Positions 56,440 through 64,000 of a DNA stretch of 64,000 nt are shown piece by piece (position 1 is the first letter of the stretch; the number at the start of each line of letters is the position of its first letter). The stretch is from contig CM043950.1 of the NCBI GenBank assembly GCA_014529385.2, positions 70,306,935 through 70,370,934 of the forward strand, in the 5' to 3' direction. The position numbers and the translations under genes are program-made. Source of the stretch: Adiantum capillus-veneris (Eukaryota > Streptophyta > Polypodiopsida > Polypodiales > Pteridaceae). The notes below the pieces were generated by a model. It had not been told where the DNA came from. It worked only from the letters and a program-made list of their open reading frames with translations, and did not search any database.

Positions 56440-57088
56440 GGCTTCTAAGTGCAAATTCTTTAAGAAAGAGCTTCCGTATTTGAGTCATATCATTACTCGG
56501 GATGGAATTCGCGTTGACCCTGAAAAGCTGGATAAAGTGCAAAATTGGCCCATTCTGAAGAATTCTAGGCTTTACTAGATTCTTTCGCAAACTTATCCAA
56601 AGTTGCTGCTCCACTTACACAACTTTTTAATGCAAGGACCAAAGACTTTAGGTCCTCGCCGTAAAGGTAATCCCCCTATTGTCTAAAATGAGCGTCTCAA
56701 CGAGAGCTTTCGGACACTAAAGCACTTGGTGACTACTGTGCCGATATTGCATACTATGGATCCTAGCAACCCATTTGTAGTTGAAACGGGTGCTAGTGAT
56801 TATGCCATTGGTGCAGCATTGTATCAAGATGGACATCCTGTTGCATTCGAAAGTAAGAAACTTTCTAACGCTAAATGTGTTATCCAACGTATGAAATTAA
56901 GCTTTATGCCGTAGTCCACGCTTTGAGGAAGTGGCGAAACTATTTGTACGGCTCTACATTTGTTGCATAGACAGATCGTCATTCTTTGCGCTATGTCTGT
57001 GATGAGGGTGATCTCAGAGGCCGAAAGGCGAGATGGGTTGAGCTTATGCAAGAGTTTAACTTTGAGATCCGTTACAGAAAAGGATCCA
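56440..57088 (+). pseudogene. Ty3/gypsy RT end and RNase H, second fragment
   Basis: Continues the RT: S-K-C-K-F-F-K-K-E-L-P-Y-L-S-H-I-I, then G-I-R-V-D-P-E-K. RNase H follows with E-T-G-A-S-D-Y-A-I-G-A-A-L and F-E-S-K-K-L-S-N-A, and ends with F-E-I-R-Y-R-K-G before the next LTR. The catalytic Asp at the start of RNase H appears as Glu-Thr. Stops and frameshifts are present throughout. Confidence 0.78.
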
Positions 57089-57673
57089 TGTCAGGTGCAG
57101 CGGAAGTGTTGATGGATTTAGCTCGGATCTAGTACTCCGCACAAACACAAGGTTACTTTAGTTCACTGAATGAAAGAGAGTGACGTACGCGCGCGCGCGC
57201 ACACACAGATTTTATTATCGTCCTCGAAGGTCAAATATGACCTATGGGATCAAAGTTACATGTGATGTAGTATGTGTATGGCTAATGAGTGACTCTCGAT
57301 GCTCCAAAATTGTGGTGATGAGAGTCGCAATGGAGAGCCCACACTGTGGCTCGGAGAGAAAAGTGTGTAGGTCTAAGTCATGGCTAAAAATGTGAGAGAA
57401 GGAAGTGCGGATGTGACCAAAAGCTGAACACTCTAGTACTGTACGTTCCTCAAACTCTCGAACTTGCAGTGAGCATAGTGTGCACAGTTGATTTGACTCT
57501 TCTCCATGGCCCCAACGCCCTGTCTCGCATCGAAGGGAATGGGAGCTAAGCCGAATGGCTACGATAGTGAGTATCACCGACAAGGGGATAGGCTCAAGCA
57601 TGTAAGTGTGAGTACGGTTTCCTCTTTCAGCGAAGAACATGGTTTTGAAGTGAATTGAATGAAAGAGAGAGGC

Positions 57674-57722
<49 letters not shown>

Positions 57723-58649
57723 GATGCATGTCAGGTCCCAACCACCGTCAAGGGCCCTCTTGCTCAGTTGCCAGAGCAATTACTTGCACAAAAATGTTGA
57801 TTTAATGATGCTAAATGATGAGAGGTTGAGATGCTAATGGGTACTTGATGTAGATGCTTGGTACTGTTGAGATATTGAAGGGTACTACGGATACTTGGTG
57901 CTTGGTATTGCGCGTTCTTGGTACTTGGTACTACGGGGTACTTTCGATACTGAAGCTACTTGGGTGCTAAGGATACGAAGGTCCTGATGATCCCTACGCT
58001 AAGCTAGGCAGGAGACAAACCATAATGCAAGGGGTGCTAGATGTTGGGGTACTACGTCGATGACAACGAGGGGTACTTGTACTGCAGTGTTGTTGAGGTA
58101 CTAGTGAGTACTGCTGGAGAAGCTTGGTACGACGACGAGGCCGTGGGTTGATCTGCTATCGCCAAGAGTGGCGAGGGCTAAAACTGAAAATCGTTGGTGC
58201 TGCTAATGGCTGAGGGATGCATCGGTGATGAGGCGAAGGGCTGAAATCGACAACGAGGGTAGGGCTGAATGCTGGCTGAAAAACGTTGATGCAAGGTTGC
58301 AAAAACGCAGTACTGTTGGTCCTTGAGAGGCTCTGCTTCTTTGATCCTCTGCCCGACTCTGGTGCGCAAGGGGCTTCACTTATAGGTCTTTTAGCCATTT
58401 GTCCTACCTACTTTCAATAAATGTCATGTCAAAGTCACTTATTAATAAAAGACTTAAGTGACTGTTCATATGCCTATATACTTAAATGACTTAATCGTGC
58501 AAGTGACGGTATGCAACTGTGACTGGCCTGGACATGCACGTCCTGCTAGAGGCTCACAAGGGTGCCAGGCTAGGTCCTAAGCTAAGATTGACGCTAGAAT
58601 ATAGCAGAAGCTTGTCCACGTGTGGCGCAAGTGCAATGCGCACGTGACA
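57089..58649 (-). repeat. LTR family A, second copy, with an inserted LINE fragment
   Basis: Begins TGTCAGGTGCAGC and ends CACGTGACA like the solo LTR. Contains a LINE fragment (57181-57655), a (GA)n run at 57678-57719, and a degenerate array of GGTACTTGGTACT-type units at about 57838-57970. The flanks (ATCCA versus TCCCC) do not form a target duplication, so the two sides may come from different insertions. Confidence 0.7.
57181..57655 (-). mobile_element. LINE 3' fragment with zinc-finger C-terminus
   Basis: Flanked by a 14-bp duplication TGAATGAAAGAGAG (57167-57180 and 57656-57669). On the minus strand a frame (57242-57640) ends a LINE ORF2: R-L-S-S-H-S-L-R-C-E-T-G-R-W and C-T-L-C-S-L, then an H-I-R segment. 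Its 3' end has GACCTTCGAGGACGATAATA and a TG/CG repeat tail. This 3' signature also ends the ORF1-like units at 28546-29505 and 42720-43677, so it is the same LINE family. It is severely 5'-truncated. Confidence 0.8.
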
Positions 58650-59359
58650 TCCCCCTTGTTAAAGGTGAGGCACAACTGCCGCACTTCTATCTATACTTCT
58701 GATGTTGAATGCTTCTGATGCTTGTGGATGCATAAACCGATGAAAACTCCTCTAAACAGGTGGATACTGCGGATGTAGCTACTGTTGCGATGCAAACACC
58801 GACCATACGAGTTGCTAGGTAGCCTTACTACTGTCGCAGAATACCAACCTTGGTGCTGACTCTGCCTTGCGAGCAAGTATTGACCACTCGAATAGTCCTG
58901 TAGTTAAAACATTGCGGGTGAAAGTTAAGGGTGCTGCTCGGAGATATTTCCAAGGGTTGCTATCGACGGAAGTGAATGCACGATACATGCAAATGCGAAT
59001 GCAAAAGAGTATTAGGGATCCTTACTCCAACTCCTTCCATATCCGCATAGGAGGCAAGTAGATCCTCCTACTCAAGATCTGGAGGTTGTGTATCTGATGT
59101 CGATCTTCGTTCAAAGACGTAGCGATGAAGACGGGAGCGCCCCGATGCGCGATGGAGTAAGGGTGGGAGTGGCTATTAAGTCTGGGATTGGAACACGAAG
59201 GTTCTTTCAAGAAAAAAAACTAGGGGGGGGGGGGGGGGTTCTTTGGGTTCTTATTCTACTTGCGTTCTTTAGATTCTTGGTGTCCTTGGGATACTTGGGT
59301 ACTTGGGGTTCTTCCCTTGAGTTCGCGAAGCCGAAGCACGCACAGAGCTCTCATACTAA
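58650..59359 (+). other. Spacer between LTR-A copies, no clear gene
   Basis: Short plus-strand frames (58867-59061, 59088-59393) without domains. A run of 17 or so G lies at about 59223-59239. The last 40 bases before 59360 resemble the RT sequence just before the solo LTR at 55336, including a CTAA end. Confidence 0.45.
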
Positions 59360-59482
59360 TGTCAGGTGCAGCAAACGTGTTTTAAGGATTTAGCTCGGAC
59401 CTAGTACTCCGCACAAACACAAGGTTACTTTATATCACTTGAAAGAACTGAACTGAACTGAATTGAATGAAAGAGAGAGACG

Positions 59483-59514
<32 letters not shown>

Positions 59515-60135
59515 ACGGCATGTCGGGTCCCAACCACCCTCAAGGGCCCCCTTGCTCTGTTGTTGTACTTGCTTCATTTCTTGCACAAAAATGCTGATAC
59601 AATGATGCTAAATGAGGAGATGTTGGGATGCTAATGGGTACTTGATGCAAATGCTTGGTACTGCTTAGATACTGAAGGGTACTACAGGTACTTGGTACTT
59701 GTTGGTACTACGGGTTCTTGGTACTTGGTACTGCAGGGTACTGAAGGTACTGAAGGTACTTGGGTGCTAAGGACACGGAGGTCTTGATGATCCCTATGCT
59801 GAGCTAGGGAGGAGCCAAGCCAAAACGCAAGGGGTGCTAGATGTTGGGATACTGCGTCAACGACGACGACGACGACGACGAGGGCTACATGTATTGCGGT
59901 GTTGCTGAGGTACTAATGGGTACTACTGGAGATGCTTGGTACGACGCCGTCAACGAGAGGCTGTGGGCTGATCTGCTATCGCCAAGAGTGGCGATGGCTG
60001 AAACTGAAAATCACTGGTGTTGCTAATGGCTGAGGGCTAAACCGATGATGAGACGAAGGGCTGAAATCGACGGCGAGGGCAGGGCTGAATGCTGGCTGAA
60101 AAACGCTGATGCAAGGCTGTAAAAACGTTGGTACT
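59360..60135 (-). repeat. LTR family A, third copy, truncated
   Basis: Starts TGTCAGGTGCAGC and follows the second copy closely: CTAGTACTCCGCACAAACAC, GA run at 59484-59512, GGTACTTGGTACT units, a (GAC)n stretch at about 59855-59881, and the TGCTGGCTGAAAAACG region. It stops before the TATA/CACGTGACA end and joins family-B sequence at about 60136. Confidence 0.7.
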
Positions 60136-60281
60136 ACTGTCACAAGACGGTCACCACGTGCCAATAGAAAAGAGTAGACTGAACAGATTTTTAGCACTTC
60201 AATAGCAACTCAACTGAGAGAGAGAGAGAGAGAGACGACACGCGACATGAAGTGTGGCGGAATTCCACCCCAAAGAGTATT
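60136..60281 (-). repeat. LTR family B leader, part 1 (interrupted)
   Basis: Matches 54640-54740 (AATAGAAAAGA...GACTGAACA...GCACTTCAATA) and the GGAATTCCACCCC block. Interrupted at 60282 by the solo LTR; it resumes at 61802. Confidence 0.6.
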
Positions 60282-61801
60282 TGTAACTAAGTCAGACTTT
60301 GTAAATAATTAATTTATTTACGAGAAAAGAATTATCTAATTAGTTGTGTGCACACCAGAATAGACCTAGCAGTTCTAAGGCCTCAGGTGAGCCTAAATGC
60401 GGGCTGGAACACCTCAGAGGGACCTTAGCAGAAATTACCCTGAAGCCCTAGTGATTGGGAAATCGGGTCTTCAGAAAGGGGTAAGCAGTAGCCTCAGATT
60501 TTAGGCTCAGGAAAAATACGCGCGTCAGTACAAGCACATGAATGAGATGGGGTCCTTAGAACAGTGACCCTAAGGCTAATAAAGCTAATAAAGCCTTAGG
60601 GTAAGTTTCGTGAAATTAAATTTAACGGTCCATGCCCGGGCGGGCGGCCGGACAAGTGTGAACAGGTAAAGGCGGTGCAGTGCCGATGCGGCATTGCGCC
60701 GACAGACCTTTGGTGTTCTCATAAAAGAATCATTGGTAGCACTTGTTAGTTAGTTGCACATTTTTAATTAATGAGCTAGAAGTTTTTAAAGTCAAAAGTT
60801 GAATGGTTTTTAAGTTTTTAAAGTAAGTGTGCCAAGTGGCACACTTACCAATGCAAACTAACTCTCTCTCACTCTCACTCTCACTCTCACCCTCTCTCTC
60901 TTCCTAGCGCCCCCTCTCCCTGATGGCTATTTAGGAGCCCCCCCTCCCCCATTTTCAGGGCTGGCAGTGCACCTACCCCCCCTAATGTGAGCGTGCTCTA
61001 CGCGGTGGAGCCCTCCATTGAAGCTTGAGAGCAGCCCCTTGCGACATATGTGGTAGCCTTGTGCTCCCATTGTCAAGAACAAGGGATCTCACAGTCATAG
61101 ACACCTTCTGGTGAAGTTTCATCGCGAGAAGCTGCCGTAGACGCTCTCTTAGCAAAGTGCGGCTGCTGTAATTCTCTGTTTTCAGCCCCTAATCACCTAG
61201 ATTAGGGCTGTTTTCAACAGATCAGCCATAGAAATTCTCTTCTCTCTCCTTATCCTAAATCTACATCAAGTTTGGCGCGATTCCATCGCGAAGAAGACCT
61301 CTGTTTCGACGTAGGGGTGTGCACAGGTAAGAATTTCAGGTTATGTGCAGAAAATTACAGCAAGCATGTGCGTGTGCATTTTGCTTGTTTCTCTTTTGTG
61401 TTCGATGCATGAATGAATGAGCATGAAGGCAACACATAACGGAAGATGGACTCTCCTCTGTGAGAGCTTCCGATGAGCTGTTTCGGAAGATAGACTCTCT
61501 TTTCGAGAGCTTCCAACCAGTCTCGCAGAAGAGGGGAAATCCCCTAAGCAGTAAGAAAGTGGAAACACTTTCTCAGTCAGTAGTCAGAACAGAACAAAAG
61601 AAAGAATAGAGGACGGGCGTATGCCCCGTTCCTGTGCTTGTAAAGATTCTCCCTTAGTAATAAAGATATTCTCTTTATGGGGGGGGGACCAGCCCATCTT
61701 CTGGTCCCCAATGAAGTGTCAAGTTTTCTCGCTCCCTCTAATTCTCTTGAGTATTTGAAGTGCAATCAAACGTCAGTTTACGCTTCCGTATTTTTGTGAC
61801 A
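60282..61801 (+). repeat. Solo LTR, family E (1520 bp), hairpin-rich
   Basis: Runs TGTAACTAAG...TTTTGTGACA between two copies of GTATT (60277-60281 and 61802-61806), exactly at a point where family-B homology breaks and resumes. Plausible landmarks on the plus strand are a TATA-like CTATTTAGG near 60925, a splice-donor-like CAGGTAAGAA at about 61324, and AATAAA at about 61659. Between 61440 and 61715 at least six stem-loops follow one another. No coding frame of note. Confidence 0.75.
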
Positions 61802-62201
61802 GTATTGGCCCCAAACCTTGGCGCCCCTTTCGGTATTTCTTTATATTGCATCAACACAGTACAAGCCGGTACTCCAGACTCTGCATCTTCTCCAGGAAGC
61901 ATCCCAGAGAATGAGCCCATGGCCTCATATTTAAAGACTAGGCCCAAAAGCAATTTACATGAAAAGCCTTCAAACTCAAAAGCATCTGATTTAAAAGCAA
62001 TGCCCAAAAGCTGCTAGCGTGATTTACAGAAATCCGTACAACTGCCATGTCAGCAGCGCAACTAGCGAAAATCCGTACAGGCTGCCATGTCAACACAGTT
62101 ATTGTGAAACACGGAAATCCGTACAGTTCTGCCACGTCAACAATCAACAGAAAATCCGTGCTGTCCGTATAGGTCTGCCACGTCATCAACAGGTTGCGTA
62201 T

Positions 62202-62256
<55 letters not shown>
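61802..62256 (-). repeat. LTR family B, part 2, with (GT)n
   Basis: Contains the GGCCCCAAACC block, TTTACATGAAAAGCC and four diverged units of CCGTAC...TGCCA(C/T)GTCA. A (TG)n run occupies 62206-62256 at its outer side. Confidence 0.65.
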
Positions 62257-62257
<1 letters not shown>

Positions 62258-63260
62258 GGTCCTGCTTCATCTTCTGCTGCTTCTGCTTCTTCACTTAGGG
62301 TTTAGGCCCCTCAACCGGGATTTGCAAAGTGGCTCCGTTCCTCACTGGCTTGACACGTCAACAGTTTGGACATCCCCCCTTCTTGAAAGATAGTAGTCGT
62401 CCGTGATTACAACATTTCTGCAAAACAACTCAAGTTAGCTCAAAAAATTCAGAGGGACGATCAATTTGCTCCTTTTATTAAGGAGTTAGTTGGCTTCTCC
62501 TTTCAACTCTTTTGATCAAGGAGTTGGCTTCTCCTTTCGTCCAGATCGGAACTCTTGATATTCAGGCGTAGTAACATTAGCCATCACACCCAGACTACAC
62601 TGATCTTCCACAGGTATCTTGATGCACTAAAATTACATACCCATGCAATCTCATCCAATTAGGAATATTCAGTGGTTGTCACATCACAATGCAACACAAA
62701 TGCTATTTTGCATGTTATAGACAGAACAAACAGCGCCATTGAGCACTCCCCCGAGACAAACAGTCTACAGTATGAAGCTACTCAACGACTACCTCGTCAC
62801 TCCCCCCGCAAATAACCTAAAAAGGTCCGGGCCATGAGCTCACAGAACTGTACAACCAAACGCTCCCCGACGCAGTCTGCGTCACTTGGAGGTTCAGGCA
62901 TACAACCGAACGCTCCCCAGACATCCTGTCTACGTCGTTCGGAGGTTTTCTAGCATACAACAAAATACTCCCCAAACATCCCGTCTGCGTCGTTCCGAGG
63001 TTCAAACAATACCAAAACAGCATTCTCACTACTCCACCCGGGAGTAAAATCAACAATCATTGAAACCAGTATTAAAACCAGAGTCAAACAATTCAAATCA
63101 GCACCAAGACAGGTTTAAAACAGATAGCATCCATTTCAAACAAATTTCAAACAATACTTTCTCAAATAATGCTCAACAATTAGAGAGCTCATTCAGGGCT
63201 TTGTTCACACAACCAAACTTTGAGGATGATTGGCTTGCCCTTCTGTGTCACGGTGATGGT
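62257..63260 (-). repeat. Decayed gypsy interior with a three-unit minisatellite
   Basis: Three imperfect units of 50-56 bp at about 62850-63008, each containing TACAAC..A..CTCCCC and a GTC(T/A)(A/G)CGTC core. Between 63060 and 63260 the minus strand may continue the protease frame at 63261-63986 in another phase. No RT is present. Confidence 0.55.
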
Positions 63261-63986
63261 TCAATTCCGAACATGGACAGTCGCATCATTTTTGTCGTGC
63301 AAGGGCATGCCCAAGAGAACGTCGGAATTGCCCAACTTCATAATGTGGAAATCGGCTTTTCCATAATACTCTTGGATAGTCATTGGAAGAGCACCAATGA
63401 GCGGTACCACTTTCTGAGTTTGCCCCGTGGCTAGCTCAGCTTCAATTTCTCCACCCTCTGCATCATAATCAAAGTGCAACTGCTTTAAGAAATCTGGATG
63501 GATGAAGTTCTTCGTAGCTCCAGGGTCAAAGAAAATAAGGGCTTTGAAGCCATTGACTTTGCCATACGCTCGACACAATTCATTTGTACTTTCAAGGCGT
63601 ATGCCATAGATATCAGGGACTAGTCCAATAACGGGTCTAGCTCTCTTGGCTGGCGGTGGCCCTGAGGATCGTTCTGTCGTGGGAGCAAAAGGTTGCTCTG
63701 AAGACGTCGAGGCTCGCTCAGGACATGTAGTAAATGTATGTCCTGTTTGAAAACATCCAAAGCATCGGCCTTCTTGTAAAAAGGTTTCTCGTTGATGTTG
63801 TATCAGACGAGGCCTTTGAGGTTGGGTGTCGCGAGACTCCCAAGCATTTGTTCGTTGTTGTCGAGAGCTGTGGTTAGTGGCCAAAGGTTCTTCTGTGGTA
63901 AACTCTAACTTTCCCTCATGAGCTTGTAGTCGACCGTAGCATGGTCCATAAGCTCTTGCATGGTAGAGACTTGCTTGGAGAGACAA
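63261..63986 (-). pseudogene. Ty3/gypsy gag end and protease, cut by window edge
   Basis: A 241-codon frame has a CCHC knuckle C-F-G-C-F-Q-T-G-H-x4-C near residues 72-85. The aspartic protease follows: F-F-D-P-G-A-T-K-N-F-I near 150-160, and V-L-L-G-M-P at its end. The active-site triplet is D-P-G where D-S-G or D-T-G is required, so the protease is probably inactive. The first 25 or so residues are out of frame with upstream gag (a frameshift near 63905-63925; the other frame gives M-Q-E-L-M-D-H-A). The element continues to the right of the window. Confidence 0.75.
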
Positions 63987-64000
63987 TATTCTTGCAATGG

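Noticed and set aside
57242-57640. 132-codon frame taken at first as a host gene
   Set aside because: Its Cys/His pattern, the 14-bp duplication around it and the 3' tail show it is the end of a LINE ORF2.
61435-61720. Hammerhead ribozyme or viroid-like/retrozyme element
   Set aside because: The hairpins are many, but I could not find the conserved CTGATGA and GAAA core in the right arrangement.

Overview
This is a eukaryotic nuclear window, almost certainly from a land plant with a repeat-rich genome. The evidence is a GT-AG intron-containing clathrin-assembly (ANTH) gene, Ty1/copia and Ty3/gypsy elements with plant-type primer-binding sites (initiator-Met and Asp tRNA), L1-like LINEs and many (CT/GA)n and (GT)n microsatellites. 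I cannot name the species. The general texture would fit a fern, gymnosperm or other large genome, but that is only an impression. I see no operons, CRISPR arrays, tRNA or rRNA genes.

Layout. 1-2254: left-truncated, decayed Ty3/gypsy gag-pro-RT on the minus strand, with its primer-binding site and start of LTR to about 2930. 2.9-10 kb: AT-rich sequence with microsatellites and small tandem duplications and no recognisable gene. 9996-15566: a complete, apparently intact Ty1/copia element (minus) with a perfect 5-bp target duplication, which splits an older reading frame. 15.6-22.3 kb: a tandem array of four long palindromes (16.5-16.9 kb), decayed coding blocks, and the second copy of an LTR-like repeat also present at 5.96 kb. 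22.3-28.5 kb: no gene recognised. 28.5-29.5 kb and 42.7-43.7 kb: two LINE ORF1-like units sharing a characteristic 3' end. Between them lies a 12.8-kb Ty3/gypsy element (29771-42527, minus) with both LTRs, primer-binding site, polypurine tract and a decayed gag-pol frame. That frame carries a second protease-like domain after integrase.

45.2-48.5 kb: the one convincing host gene, on the minus strand. It is the 3' part (11 exons, about 430 codons, all in phase) of a plant ANTH/AP180-type clathrin assembly protein. Its first exons are not in the window. Immediately upstream is a 24-base G run followed by a pile of nested retroelements (48.85-64 kb). These are LTR family B, a GC-rich 5'-truncated LINE (50131-54587) with an 18-bp target duplication, a chromovirus-like RT/RNase H fragment split by a solo LTR (TSD GCTAA), further LTR-A copies (one carrying a LINE 3' fragment), a 1.5-kb solo LTR rich in hairpins (60282-61801, TSD GTATT), and a gypsy gag-protease fragment reaching the right edge.

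Apart from the ANTH gene the window is a record of nested retrotransposition. The points most worth following are the ORF1-only LINE derivatives, the extra protease-like domain of the 12.8-kb gypsy element, the palindrome array, the hairpin-rich solo LTR, the W-box-containing repeats in the copia promoter, and how the ANTH gene's missing 5' half relates to the retroelement pile.
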